From Legionella nautarum (lineage in GTDB: Bacteria; Pseudomonadota; Gammaproteobacteria; Legionellales; Legionellaceae): a stretch of 64,000 nucleotides of DNA. Shown here piece after piece: positions 17,390 to 26,563 of the stretch; the stretch's first letter is position 1; the number at the start of each line of letters is the position of its first letter. The notes under the pieces were generated by a model. The model was not told the origin of the DNA, searched no databases, and saw only the letters and a program-made list of their open reading frames with translations. The DNA is taken from the NCBI RefSeq assembly GCF_001467895.1, contig NZ_LNYO01000013.1, positions 600,686-664,685 of the forward strand, in the 5' to 3' direction. The translations under genes were made by a program, and so were the position numbers.

Positions 17390-17950
17390 ATGGATAGATG
17401 TATTGCAGGAGTAGATGAAGTAGGGCGGGGGCCCTTAGCTGGTCCGTTGGTTACTGCTGCAGTTATTCTTTATAAGCCTATTGAAGGGGCGATTGATTCA
17501 AAAAAATTAACGCCAGCTAAGCGAAAAGATTTAGCCAAAAAAATTAAAGATGAAGCACGGTGTTTCGCTTATGGCCGAGCAGAAGTTGAAGAAATCGATC
17601 GCTTGAATATTCATCAAGCTACTTTATTGGCAATGAAACGTGCAGTGGACGCTTTAGCCATTCAACCTGATGAAGTGATGGTTGATGGTTTATTCGTTCC
17701 AGACATCTCTATTCCTTGTAGAGCAATTGTCAACGGTGATAATTTAGAAAATTCTATCGCTGCAGCATCGATTTTAGCAAAAGTGCTGAGAGATGAAGAA
17801 ATGGAAGTAATGGATCTAATCTATCCTGGTTATGGTTTTGCTGTACATAAAGGCTATGCCACTGTCATGCATCGCACGGCGTTAAAAGAAAAGGGGCCTT
17901 GTTTGATTCATCGTAAAAGCTTTGGTTCAGTGGCCAAGAGTTTTGCGTAG
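17390..17950 (+). CDS. rnhB: Ribonuclease HII
   Basis: Removes single ribonucleotides and RNA from RNA-DNA hybrids. The 186-residue product has the RNase HII motifs [20 protein letters not shown] with the first acidic residues (Asp, Glu), the later VDGLF and the C-terminal HKGYAT segment. GGAG precedes the ATG. Divergent from the gnnA-lpxB pair; rnhB often neighbours lpxB in gammaproteobacteria, matching the context. Confidence 0.95.
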   Translation: MDRCIAGVDEVGRGPLAGPLVTAAVILYKPIEGAIDSKKLTPAKRKDLAKKIKDEARCFAYGRAEVEEIDRLNIHQATLLAMKRAVDALAIQPDEVMVDGLFVPDISIPCRAIVNGDNLENSIAAASILAKVLRDEEMEVMDLIYPGYGFAVHKGYATVMHRTALKEKGPCLIHRKSFGSVAKSFA

Positions 17951-17999
17951 TTCGGGCCTGACAATTTCTTACCTCAAAATTCAATCGGAGGTGGATCAG

Positions 18000-19055
18000 T
18001 TAATGAACGGGTGAAATCCGTTTCACGTCATGTGCTAATAACTTGAAGTAATCATAGGACATATAAAAATCACCATAATTCCCTGCGAAGTTAGACCATG
18101 AGTTACGTAAAGTTAATAAGCCCGTGTGTTTTTTTCCTTTATTATCAAAAACAATTGCATTGTCATCGTAACCAGTGATGATCATTACATGGCCAGTTTT
18201 TGCATTGCGTACGTCTTTTAGGATTTCTGGAGTCAGTACCCAAGTGTCATAGTCAAACCAGGTTTTATATTTGCCAACTGCACCAACTGTTCCCAGATCT
18301 GTGCGTGGAAGCAAGACCCCAAAAACTACTCTATCACCTGAATTAAGTGTTTGTTTCACTTCAGTTAGTAATTTATCTGTCTCCACTTTTCGATAAATAG
18401 TAGACCAACTCGCTATTTTTCCAAACACCAATTCGCTTAATGAATAATATTGTTCCGGTTCTATAAAAGATTCGGGAATGGCAGTGTAAGAAGGGTAATA
18501 GTTTATACCGCCGCAGCCTTTCTTTCGTTGTTTTTCCGTATTAACGATTCCATACTGGGCAATTTGGTCGATTACTTGCTTTGTATTGCTACCCTTCCAA
18601 CCACTAACGCCATAGCCTTGTTTTTCTAAATAGGAGCCTAATTGTAAATGGCATACTTGACTTACATAATCGCCTTGGCCAATGAGTGCATCAAGTGCAG
18701 CCGTGACTGCAAACGTAACACAAGTCCCATGATGACCTTGATCAAGCACAGGTACTTTATTCATGCCAAGTTGTACTTTATTAGGAAATAGTGAGGCCTC
18801 TGAGGGTAGAAACGAATCTGGTCGGGCTAATAGCTTTTTGGCATCGTTTGCAAGCCGTTCTTTTTCTTCATTAGAGAGTTCAATTTGTAGTAATTGGATG
18901 ACTTTTTCATTGCTTTGATTAGTCGCTGCTTTATTGGGGGCAACTTTTAAATGATGCTCAATTGATCCTACAATGTTAAAGTCTTCAGCAAAGCTGCTGT
19001 TGATAAGGAATACGAATAGAGTTAATGCGATGGTTGTGATTTTTTTAAACGTCAT
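18000..19055 (-). CDS. Secreted papain-like (C1A) cysteine protease
   Basis: The 351-residue product has a signal peptide (about 1-23), a propeptide-like region to about residue 95 and a papain-fold domain with oxyanion Gln106, catalytic Cys112 (DQGHHGTCVTFAV), His289 (TGHVMIITGYDD) and Asn318 (LRNSWSNFAGNYGDFY). All catalytic residues are present. Legionella secretes a C1A peptidase (Lpg2622) through type II secretion; this could be its relative, but I cannot confirm orthology. It is downstream of rodA and a BcsB-like fragment on the same strand. The ATG lacks a strong ribosome site. Confidence 0.8.
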   Translation of the reverse strand: MTFKKITTIALTLFVFLINSSFAEDFNIVGSIEHHLKVAPNKAATNQSNEKVIQLLQIELSNEEKERLANDAKKLLARPDSFLPSEASLFPNKVQLGMNKVPVLDQGHHGTCVTFAVTAALDALIGQGDYVSQVCHLQLGSYLEKQGYGVSGWKGSNTKQVIDQIAQYGIVNTEKQRKKGCGGINYYPSYTAIPESFIEPEQYYSLSELVFGKIASWSTIYRKVETDKLLTEVKQTLNSGDRVVFGVLLPRTDLGTVGAVGKYKTWFDYDTWVLTPEILKDVRNAKTGHVMIITGYDDNAIVFDNKGKKHTGLLTLRNSWSNFAGNYGDFYMSYDYFKLLAHDVKRISPVH

Positions 19056-19110
19056 GGCAGGCTAATGATCAAAAAGAGTTGGTTGATTATTATTCGTGTT
19101 GGTTCTAATG

Positions 19111-19629
19111 TCAACAATTACTAGGCATATGGTTTGATTTAATGGGCGTTGCCTTAAAGATAACCCCCTTGCCTGCTTTCCGGTGAGCTGAAAAGTTTAA
19201 GGTTTGCCAATCTTTCGCTAACTGTGTCAGTGGTAATTCAATGTCCCAGCTCGCCTCTTCACTTAAATTGGCAGGCAGGGTTAATCGACGAATTACTGTC
19301 TGGTTAAATTTAATATCAACTCTTGTTCCTGCAGTTAAAAGCGGAGAAAAAGCCATTTTTAAATGGAGTATTGCTTTCTGTACGTTCAAATGTTTGGCGA
19401 GAGGGAGATAAAAGGTATAATTTGGCTGATATCCATTTAATGTTATGGAGCTATCCCAGTTTAACTGTTTAAATGAGTAGTTAGCTGTCATGCTATTGAA
19501 TTTACCAAGGTTTGCTGGATTGGAAACCGATGGACGTGTTGCAGCAGAGTTAGTCGTTTGAATAACCGTTACTAATAGCAAGAGACTGTAAATAAAGAAA
19601 TTATATCTGTTAACCAGTAATTTCATCAT
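19111..19629 (-). CDS. Isolated BcsB N-terminal-like secreted protein
   Basis: A 172-residue product with a signal peptide or anchor (about 8-28) followed by YSFKQLNWDSSITLNGY and KAILHLKMAFSPLL, which read like the first carbohydrate-binding part of BcsB, the periplasmic partner of cellulose synthase. Normal BcsB is about 700-800 residues, so this is only the first fifth; I see no continuation in other frames and no bcsA nearby. It may be a remnant or a stand-alone domain. It lies 63 bases after rodA and 55 bases before the protease gene. Confidence 0.55.
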   Translation of the reverse strand: MMKLLVNRYNFFIYSLLLLVTVIQTTNSAATRPSVSNPANLGKFNSMTANYSFKQLNWDSSITLNGYQPNYTFYLPLAKHLNVQKAILHLKMAFSPLLTAGTRVDIKFNQTVIRRLTLPANLSEEASWDIELPLTQLAKDWQTLNFSAHRKAGKGVIFKATPIKSNHMPSNC

Positions 19630-19692
19630 CTTTTACTAAAGTGGCTATTCACTTAGACTACTAGCTTCAACTTGTAGAGGCAAGATTATTCC

Positions 19693-20820
19693 CTACCGAT
19701 TGTAAGATAGATTATTAAATAAAATTCGATGCGAGCTAATCGACATTAAAATACCGAAGCTTGTTAGAAAGGTTACCATTGCTGTCCCACCGTAACTGAC
19801 TAAAGGTAAAGGAACCCCCACAACTGGTAAAATACCCATGACCATTCCAATATTAACGAACCCAGAAAGGAAAAAAGTCATGGCTAAACTAGCTGCTAAA
19901 AGACGGGTAAAACTGGTTTGAGCATGTCTTGCGATGTGCAATCCTCGTAGGGAAATAAGAATCACTAAAGCAATTAGAATACAACTACCGGCAAAGCCAA
20001 ACTCTTCGCCGCTTACTGCAAAAATAAAATCGGTCGCATGCTCCGGTAAAAAATTAAGATGCGATTGACTCCCCTCAAGCCATCCTTTACCGAAAGCTCC
20101 CCCGGATCCTATTGCTATCTTGGATTGAATGATGTGATAGCCTGAGCCTAGCGGGTCTTGTTCTGGATTAAGCAAAGTGTAGATTCGTTGTTTTTGATAA
20201 TCATGCATGACATGCCAGAGCAAAGGGGCCGCAGCGCCAATCACAATAGCAATAAATAAGACAATCCGCATGCTTATTCCAGCTAAGAAAATAACGCACA
20301 GACCAGACGCAACAACCATAATGGCAGTACCTAAATCAGGTTGCTTAGCAATCAATACTGCAGGAATGAAAATCATCAAGGCTGCTATCAATAACGACTT
20401 AAAATCAATAGGAAAAGATTTGCGATCAAAATACCAGGCAGCCATCATCGGAATGGCTAATTTCATGATTTCCGAGGGTTGGAAACGGAATACTCCCAAA
20501 TCAAGCCAACGCTGGGCTCCTTTACCAATTTTTCCCATTAACATCACAGCAATAAGCAGTATTAAACCGACACCATAAATCCAAGGTGTCCACGTTTTAT
20601 ATTTATGAGGTGGAATAATAGCAAAAATCATCATAATGCCCAGTGCAAATACCAATCGGATTGATTGGCGCAAAACCATGCTGAGATTCTGATTTGAAGC
20701 ACTGTAGAGGATTAACATACCCATCGCGACTAAGGCTAACAATAAACCTAATAAGGGTAAATCGATATGAATGGATTTAACGGTGAATCGATAAACGGGT
20801 CGTGTATGGCGTGCTTTCAT
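19693..20820 (-). CDS. rodA: Rod shape-determining protein RodA (peptidoglycan polymerase)
   Basis: SEDS-family glycosyltransferase that polymerises glycan strands during cell elongation, paired with PBP2. The 375-residue product is polytopic (about ten hydrophobic segments) with the SEDS stretches GKGWLEGSQSHLNFLPEHATDFIF and, near the end, GVPLPLVSYGGTAMV. Its ATG overlaps the stop of mrdA by 4 bases. rlpA and dacA, the usual downstream partners, are replaced here by the BcsB-like and protease genes. Confidence 0.95.
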   Translation of the reverse strand: MKARHTRPVYRFTVKSIHIDLPLLGLLLALVAMGMLILYSASNQNLSMVLRQSIRLVFALGIMMIFAIIPPHKYKTWTPWIYGVGLILLIAVMLMGKIGKGAQRWLDLGVFRFQPSEIMKLAIPMMAAWYFDRKSFPIDFKSLLIAALMIFIPAVLIAKQPDLGTAIMVVASGLCVIFLAGISMRIVLFIAIVIGAAAPLLWHVMHDYQKQRIYTLLNPEQDPLGSGYHIIQSKIAIGSGGAFGKGWLEGSQSHLNFLPEHATDFIFAVSGEEFGFAGSCILIALVILISLRGLHIARHAQTSFTRLLAASLAMTFFLSGFVNIGMVMGILPVVGVPLPLVSYGGTAMVTFLTSFGILMSISSHRILFNNLSYNR

Positions 20821-22688
20821 GACTTAGGTTCGCTTTTTTTAAGTTCAAAATAGGCATCCATCACTTTACGAGCTACATTGGATGCTGATAAATCATTTTC
20901 TACCATTACAGCAACGGCAATTTCGGGATTTTCAACAGGAGCAAAAGCAATAATGTAAGAATGATCTCTTAAATATTCAGGAATCTCTTCGTACTTCACT
21001 TTGCGGATTTTTTCATACTGCTTACCCCCAAATACTTGGGCTGTGCCTGTCTTTGCAGCCACGGAGTAGGGTGTATTTCTGCCAAAGCGATAACCCGTTC
21101 CCTCATTACTGGTAATGACGGCTTGCATCGCTTCGGCGATGATTGTCCAATAATTTTCATCTTTAAGCTTGATGGGGTATTCCTCAAGAACTTTATATTC
21201 GTGTGTTTCTTCTCGGTCGCTTTGAATGGATTTATGTAGTAAATGCGGCCTAAAACGTCGGCCTTTTTGACTTAAGGAAGCAGTTGCATTAGCTAGCTGT
21301 AGTGGCGAAACTAAGGTAAATCCTTGGCCAATCGAGGTGATGACTGTATCGCCGGGATACCAAGCTTGTCCTTTGTTTTGTTTTTTCCAATGCTTGCTAG
21401 GCACTAATCCGGCGGCTTCTTCATTCAAATCAACATGAGTTAATTGACCAAAACCAAACTGAACTAACATATCTTCAATGGCCGAGATGCCCATTTTGTG
21501 GCCTAGTTGATAAAAATAGGTGTCACAAGATACAGTAATAGCACGTTTTAAGTTAATAAACCCGTGGCCGGTTTTTTTCCAATCACGATAGGCATGGCTC
21601 ACGCCAGGTAATCTAAACCAGCCTGGGTCATGAATACTGTAGCTGGTGTCGATAACTCCTTTTTCTAAACCCGCCAAGCCCATGAAGGGTTTTATTGTTG
21701 AAGCAGGTGGATATAATCCTCTTACTGCTCGATTATACAACGGTCTGTCGCGTGCAGTGGCTAGGGTCTTATAATCTTCAGTGCTAATTCCATTCACAAA
21801 AAGATTAGGATCAAAGCTAGGCGCGCTAACCATCGCCAAGATATCTCCCCCATGTGTACTTAGCGCAACAACTGCCCCACGCTTGTCTTTCAACGCTTGG
21901 TAAGCAACCCGCTGCAATCGTGTATCAATTGTTAAATAAAGTTTCTCGCCGGACACTGGATTTTGCTTGTTAACTACTCTTAGTGTTCGGCCGCTGACAT
22001 CTGTTTCTACTTGTTGATAACCTACTTCGCCATGCAAAATATTCTCATAAAATTTTTCGATTCCTGACTTACCGATAAAGTTGGTAGCACGGTAGTTAGT
22101 TGGATCAACCTGGCGTAACTCCTGGATATTGATACGGCCTACATAACCCAGTAAGTGAGCTGTTATTTCGCCAAGCGGATAGTAACGCATGAGCCTAGCT
22201 TTGATACTCACACCAGGGAAACGATATTGATTACTGGCAAAAATGGCGACTTCCTCTTGGTCTAATTTAAGTTTAAGCGGGATGGGGACGAAAGAGCGAT
22301 TCTGTTTACGAGCTCGATTGAAATTATCGAGATCTTCATCGGTAATCGATGGGAGAAGAATACGTAATTGTTCCAAAGTGAGTTTTAGATTTTTGACCCG
22401 TTCTGGAATAATTTCTAGGACATAGACAGGAATATTTTCAGCCAAGACTACGCCGTTTTTGTCGAGAATAATACCTCGAGGAGGAGCAATGGGGATAATG
22501 CTCATTTGGTTTTTTAAGGATAGGGTTTCGTATCGTTTAAATTCGGATATTTGCAGATAGGCTAAACGAAAAATAAGTACCAATGATAAAATAATTATCA
22601 GAATGACAAGTAAATTCAATCGAGAGCGATGTAACTGGGCTTCTAATCGATCATTTTTTACTGAGTTATGAAATCGCATGTTCTGCAA
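20817..22688 (-). CDS. mrdA: Penicillin-binding protein 2 (elongation transpeptidase)
   Basis: Class B PBP that crosslinks peptidoglycan during lateral growth. The 623-residue product has an N-terminal membrane anchor (about 26-48), the PBP dimerisation region, and transpeptidase motifs SxxK (PPASTIKPFMGLAG), SCD in the SxN position (TVSCDTYFYQLG) and KTGTAQ. Length is standard. Upstream rlmH ends 46 bases away on the same strand; rodA follows with a 4-base overlap. Confidence 0.96.
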   Translation of the reverse strand: MQNMRFHNSVKNDRLEAQLHRSRLNLLVILIIILSLVLIFRLAYLQISEFKRYETLSLKNQMSIIPIAPPRGIILDKNGVVLAENIPVYVLEIIPERVKNLKLTLEQLRILLPSITDEDLDNFNRARKQNRSFVPIPLKLKLDQEEVAIFASNQYRFPGVSIKARLMRYYPLGEITAHLLGYVGRINIQELRQVDPTNYRATNFIGKSGIEKFYENILHGEVGYQQVETDVSGRTLRVVNKQNPVSGEKLYLTIDTRLQRVAYQALKDKRGAVVALSTHGGDILAMVSAPSFDPNLFVNGISTEDYKTLATARDRPLYNRAVRGLYPPASTIKPFMGLAGLEKGVIDTSYSIHDPGWFRLPGVSHAYRDWKKTGHGFINLKRAITVSCDTYFYQLGHKMGISAIEDMLVQFGFGQLTHVDLNEEAAGLVPSKHWKKQNKGQAWYPGDTVITSIGQGFTLVSPLQLANATASLSQKGRRFRPHLLHKSIQSDREETHEYKVLEEYPIKLKDENYWTIIAEAMQAVITSNEGTGYRFGRNTPYSVAAKTGTAQVFGGKQYEKIRKVKYEEIPEYLRDHSYIIAFAPVENPEIAVAVMVENDLSASNVARKVMDAYFELKKSEPKS

Positions 22689-22733
22689 AATTTAAAAGAG
22701 AGTCGAGAAAAACTGACATCTTAGCCTAAAACT

Positions 22734-23204
22734 TCATTTGTGATAAGGGTGCTTATGTATAATTGACCAAGCTCGATAAAGTGTTTCTAAGAGCATAATG
22801 CGCACCAGAGGATGTGGTAGAGTGAGTTGTGACAAAGACCAGCGCTCATCAGCCTTCGCTATAATGGAGGGTACTAGACCTTCTGGTCCACCAATAAGAA
22901 AGCATAAGTGACTGCTGATTTGTTGCAATTGCTCTAGTTTTAAAGCTAATTTTTCACTGCTATAAGAATCCCCTTGAATTTCTAAGGCAATAATGCGTGA
23001 GTTTTGTGGGATTGCCGCCGATATTAATGCTGCCTCTTTTTCTAAGATACGCGTTAAATCACTCGCTTTTCCACGCTTTGCCAGAGGAATTTCAATTAAG
23101 TTAAACTGAACAAATTCCTGCAATCGTTTTGAAAATTCAGAAACAGCCTGCTCCACCCAAGAAGGCATTTTATTGCCACAAGCAACCAGCGTAACTTTAA
23201 GCAT
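22734..23204 (-). CDS. rlmH: 23S rRNA (pseudouridine1915-N3)-methyltransferase RlmH
   Basis: SPOUT-class enzyme that methylates pseudouridine 1915 of 23S rRNA on assembled ribosomes. Starting at the ATG at 23204 ([10 protein letters not shown]) gives 156 residues, the family norm; the longer frame upstream runs inside rsfS and is rejected. The SPOUT knot motifs [11 protein letters not shown] and the C-terminal [22 protein letters not shown]-type end are present. It begins 4 bases after the rsfS stop. Confidence 0.95.
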   Translation of the reverse strand: MLKVTLVACGNKMPSWVEQAVSEFSKRLQEFVQFNLIEIPLAKRGKASDLTRILEKEAALISAAIPQNSRIIALEIQGDSYSSEKLALKLEQLQQISSHLCFLIGGPEGLVPSIIAKADERWSLSQLTLPHPLVRIMLLETLYRAWSIIHKHPYHK

Positions 23205-23208
23205 AATT

Positions 23209-23547
23209 TTATTTACTTTGCGGATTAGCTTGCCAAAGTCCTTCAAGATTATAAAAAGCACGACTTTCCGGTTGCATAATGTGCAACACAAAATCGCCGA
23301 AATCGATCAAAACCCAATCACCTGTTTCAAGGCCATTTTGGCTAAGTGCCGCTAATCCTATAGCTTTCATCTTTTCAACCACAACATCAGCGATTGCTTT
23401 GACGTGGCGGGATGAGCGCCCACTACAGATAATCATATAATCGGTTACAGAGGTTTGTTTTTTAACATCAATAACTGTCACCTCGCTAGCTTGAATATCG
23501 TCTAACGATTTTAGTAGTTGATTTAAAAATGATTGTTGCTCGGTCAT
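23209..23547 (-). CDS. rsfS: Ribosomal silencing factor RsfS
   Basis: RsfS binds L14 and blocks 30S-50S joining when nutrients are low. The 112-residue product has the family core [28 protein letters not shown] in two parts (positions about 24-50) and [19 protein letters not shown]. Order rsfS-rlmH-mrdA-rodA is conserved in gammaproteobacteria; nadD, often the gene before rsfS, is absent here. Confidence 0.95.
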   Translation of the reverse strand: MTEQQSFLNQLLKSLDDIQASEVTVIDVKKQTSVTDYMIICSGRSSRHVKAIADVVVEKMKAIGLAALSQNGLETGDWVLIDFGDFVLHIMQPESRAFYNLEGLWQANPQSK

Positions 23548-23784
23548 AAAGTATAAAAATCTTATTCAAAAGGGGTGGATAATAACAGCAAAATTAAAAC
23601 TCTCAAAGGTTTCTTTCTGAAACTTTCAAGAAAACGGTTAGATGTTCAGGCTGTGCTCGACTGCAAGCATTCAGACTAAAAGAAAATCACCAAGTTATAG
23701 ACTGAAGCATAAATTGAACCCAACGTAAATGCTTGTACTACAATGTAGTTATTGTAACTATCATTCTAAAAAATGGAGATCTCT

Positions 23785-24921
23785 ATGGCAGCCGCTTTCG
23801 GATGTGCGATCGAATCACATAATAACCCTGTGGGTAAAAGAATCGTACTGGTTTTGCAGGGTGGTGGAGCTTTAGGTGCTTTTCAGGCGGGCGTTTATGA
23901 AGGGCTTGAGAAATCACATTATATTCCGAATTGGGTTGCAGGGACTTCGATAGGAGCAATTAATGCAGCAATTATTGCAGGAAATGAACCAAAGAATCGC
24001 TTACCCCGTTTAAAACAATTCTGGGACGCAGTCACTCAACCTGAGATTTTTAATACAGGTTATGATTTTCCCGATGCATTAAACAAGCTGGTCGCTGACT
24101 GGCAATATCAGCAGGTTGTTTTATCAGGGATCCCTGTTTTCTTTAAACCTCGCGTCGACTCAGTAATTAACATGTTTTATGGCCCTTGGAATAGTTTTTA
24201 TGACACCGAACCTTTGCGTGCTTTTCTCCAAGAGTTGGTTGATTTTGATTATCTAGCCAAAGGTGAAATGCGTCTTAGTCTTGGTGCTACTAATATTCAT
24301 ACGGGGAAAATACGTTATTTCGATAGTAAATATGAAAAGCTCGGTCCGGAGCATATAATGGCAAGCGGTGCCTTACCTCCGGCTTTTCCTCCTATTTTAA
24401 TTGAAGGCCAATATTATTGGGACGGCGGTGTTTATTCCAACACACCATTGTCGGTTGTTTTGGATGATATGCCGCGAGTTAGTTCACTTTGTTTTATGGT
24501 GGATTTATGGAGTGCTAATGGAGACTTGCCTAATAGCGTCGATGAAGTGAAAAAAAGAAACCTAGAAATTATTTATAGTAGTCGTTCAGACGAACAACGT
24601 TGTCATTTTGAAGACAAACATAATTTACGCCGAGCAATTAGAGCCCTCTATGAGCAATTACCTGAAGATAAACAGCTATTAGCTGACAATGTGGAGCTAG
24701 CTTCCCTGGGATGCGTATCTGATTATGACATCGTGCAGCTTGAATACCAGCAAAAACAGTGGGAATCATCCACCAAAGACGCTGATTTTTCCGCTTATTC
24801 GACTAAAGAACGTTGGCGTCAAGGCTTAAAACAAGTGCAAAAGGCGCTCAAAGCAAAGAAATTTTGCACTCCTCACCCACCCCATGTCGGTGTGGCTGTT
24901 TATCGTGCTCTGGATGATTAG
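23785..24921 (+). CDS. Patatin-like phospholipase (DUF3734 type)
   Basis: A patatin-fold hydrolase: oxyanion loop GGGALGAFQAGVYEGL, nucleophile motif GTSIG, and the catalytic-dyad motif WDGGVYSN. The C-terminal 150 residues (RCHFEDKHNLRRAIRALYEQ) match the DUF3734 extension of a widespread patatin subfamily, associated with polyhydroxybutyrate-type metabolism or lipid hydrolysis. No signal peptide. About 378 residues from the ATG at 23785, chosen because TGGAG sits 6 bases before it; an in-frame ATG lies 12 bases upstream. Probably not one of the VipD-class effectors, which are longer. Confidence 0.85.
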   Translation: MAAAFGCAIESHNNPVGKRIVLVLQGGGALGAFQAGVYEGLEKSHYIPNWVAGTSIGAINAAIIAGNEPKNRLPRLKQFWDAVTQPEIFNTGYDFPDALNKLVADWQYQQVVLSGIPVFFKPRVDSVINMFYGPWNSFYDTEPLRAFLQELVDFDYLAKGEMRLSLGATNIHTGKIRYFDSKYEKLGPEHIMASGALPPAFPPILIEGQYYWDGGVYSNTPLSVVLDDMPRVSSLCFMVDLWSANGDLPNSVDEVKKRNLEIIYSSRSDEQRCHFEDKHNLRRAIRALYEQLPEDKQLLADNVELASLGCVSDYDIVQLEYQQKQWESSTKDADFSAYSTKERWRQGLKQVQKALKAKKFCTPHPPHVGVAVYRALDD

Positions 24922-24928
24922 TCTCCAA

Positions 24929-26413
24929 TTAATGGCATTTGATTAAAGACGCGGGTGATACTTCGCCTTTGTGGCGCGACAAAAGTGCTTTTATCGCGCC
25001 ATACAAAATGAAACAAACGATTGTAGCGACGATTAAGATATTCAAAAGCGTCGAAAAAGTTTGTGTATAATGTGCCTTTAATTCAAGGATAGATAAGCTT
25101 TCCATTTTTATTGACGTTAGGGAAGCAAGTTTTCCAGATAAAAAGCCACCAATCCCTAAAGATACAAAGAAGATTCCCATCATCGTGCTAACTTTTTTAC
25201 GACTGGCTAGCAGAGTTATTGCCGAGAGTCCAACAGGTGAGAGCAATAATTCAGCAACCGAAATAAGTAAATAAGCTGGGATAAAAAATAAAGGAGATAA
25301 TAGCGCTCCGCCACTAGAGTTTTTGCAGACTAGGGTAATTAAGGCATAAGCAGCAGTCATGCAAACCATAGCGAGCAAAAACTTCCTTCCGGTTCGAATA
25401 CCGCTTTGTACCAAGGTCAACTGAGTTTTGCTGCGTGAAAATAGATAACCAAAAATGATCATGCCAATACTCTGAATGCCAACGTAATAAGGAGGAGGAA
25501 AGTTAACTCCCCATAGTTTTGGTTCGACAACTCTAGAAATAAAGAGAGTTAAGGACATAAACATTTGAAAATAGAAAGCCCAAAACATAACCGAAATGAT
25601 GCATAACAAACCGATAACAGCAGTCTGTTTTGCCTGATTAGGCGATTCACGTCGAATAGAATAGATCAAGTAGCCTAAAGAGAGTAAAACGACTACTGCA
25701 AAGGCTGAGTCGGCAAAAATAGGGAAGTTCAGAGCAGAATAAGAAATCAACCATAATCCAAACATCATAGCGATTGCTTTGACTAATTTTTCCAAGCGAA
25801 ATTCATAGGGATGATAATCAGCCACTTTGTAGCGGTAAGCACCAAAGGCAAACACTGCAAAAGCAATGATCATCCCAAAAGCTGCACTTGCAAAAGAAAC
25901 TGACCAACTAAAGCGGTCATTAAGTAAGCTTGGTAAAGTCGTCCCTAAAATGATGCCTGTAGTGATACCCATATAAAAAATAGTGAAACCACTTTCTCGT
26001 TTAGGAGAACCAATGTCATATTCATTACCCAAAAGCGAAGAGATGTTAGGCTTAAGCAAGCCTGTTCCCACCGCAACGCCGGCTAGCGCGACAGTTAGAC
26101 TTGAATCAGATCTAAGTAGGGTGAGTGCAAGATAGCTAAAAAATAGGAAAGTTGCACCTGCAAGAATCGCTCTTTTTTGGCCTAATAAATGATCGGCAAT
26201 CCAACCACCAATAACAGGTGAAAGATAAGTAAGCGCGGTAAAAGAACCAACCAATGCATAGATTTTATCGTCTTGCCATTTAAAATGCAGCGCAAGATAA
26301 AGTGCAAGTAAGGATTGCACAACATAAAATCCATATCTTTCCCACATTTCAGTGGCGAAAAAAAACCTTAATGAAGGTGGGTGTGAAGCATGATTAGTTA
26401 ATTCGTTCTGCAC
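24929..26413 (-). CDS. POT-family proton-dependent peptide transporter
   Basis: A 494-residue inner-membrane transporter with about twelve hydrophobic segments. The N-terminal motif ATEMWERYGFY is the POT/PTR2 signature (E-x-x-E-R-x-x-x-Y region), with GGWIADHLLGQKR shortly after. It should import di- and tripeptides with protons; specificity is not visible. The start is GTG at 26413; the next in-frame ATG falls inside the signature and is too late. It converges with the patatin gene with 7 bases between stops. Confidence 0.9.
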   Translation of the reverse strand: MQNELTNHASHPPSLRFFFATEMWERYGFYVVQSLLALYLALHFKWQDDKIYALVGSFTALTYLSPVIGGWIADHLLGQKRAILAGATFLFFSYLALTLLRSDSSLTVALAGVAVGTGLLKPNISSLLGNEYDIGSPKRESGFTIFYMGITTGIILGTTLPSLLNDRFSWSVSFASAAFGMIIAFAVFAFGAYRYKVADYHPYEFRLEKLVKAIAMMFGLWLISYSALNFPIFADSAFAVVVLLSLGYLIYSIRRESPNQAKQTAVIGLLCIISVMFWAFYFQMFMSLTLFISRVVEPKLWGVNFPPPYYVGIQSIGMIIFGYLFSRSKTQLTLVQSGIRTGRKFLLAMVCMTAAYALITLVCKNSSGGALLSPLFFIPAYLLISVAELLLSPVGLSAITLLASRKKVSTMMGIFFVSLGIGGFLSGKLASLTSIKMESLSILELKAHYTQTFSTLLNILIVATIVCFILYGAIKALLSRHKGEVSPASLIKCH

Positions 26414-26563
26414 AATGATTTCTTAGGTTGGATCCTGGTGGATGTAGTTTATCATATTGGCTTTAAATTTTACATACTGATGGTTTGAGAAGGTAGATTA
26501 TTTTCTTTCTTGAGTATAACCCATAGTGTATGATAGCGCTCATATTCCCAGGACGGAGAAAAA

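Noticed and set aside
23205-23291. Extended RlmH N-terminus
   Set aside because: The extension overlaps rsfS in another frame; ATG 23204 gives the normal 156-residue protein.
23785-24921. VipD-like translocated patatin effector
   Set aside because: Length and the DUF3734-type C-terminus match a housekeeping patatin family instead.
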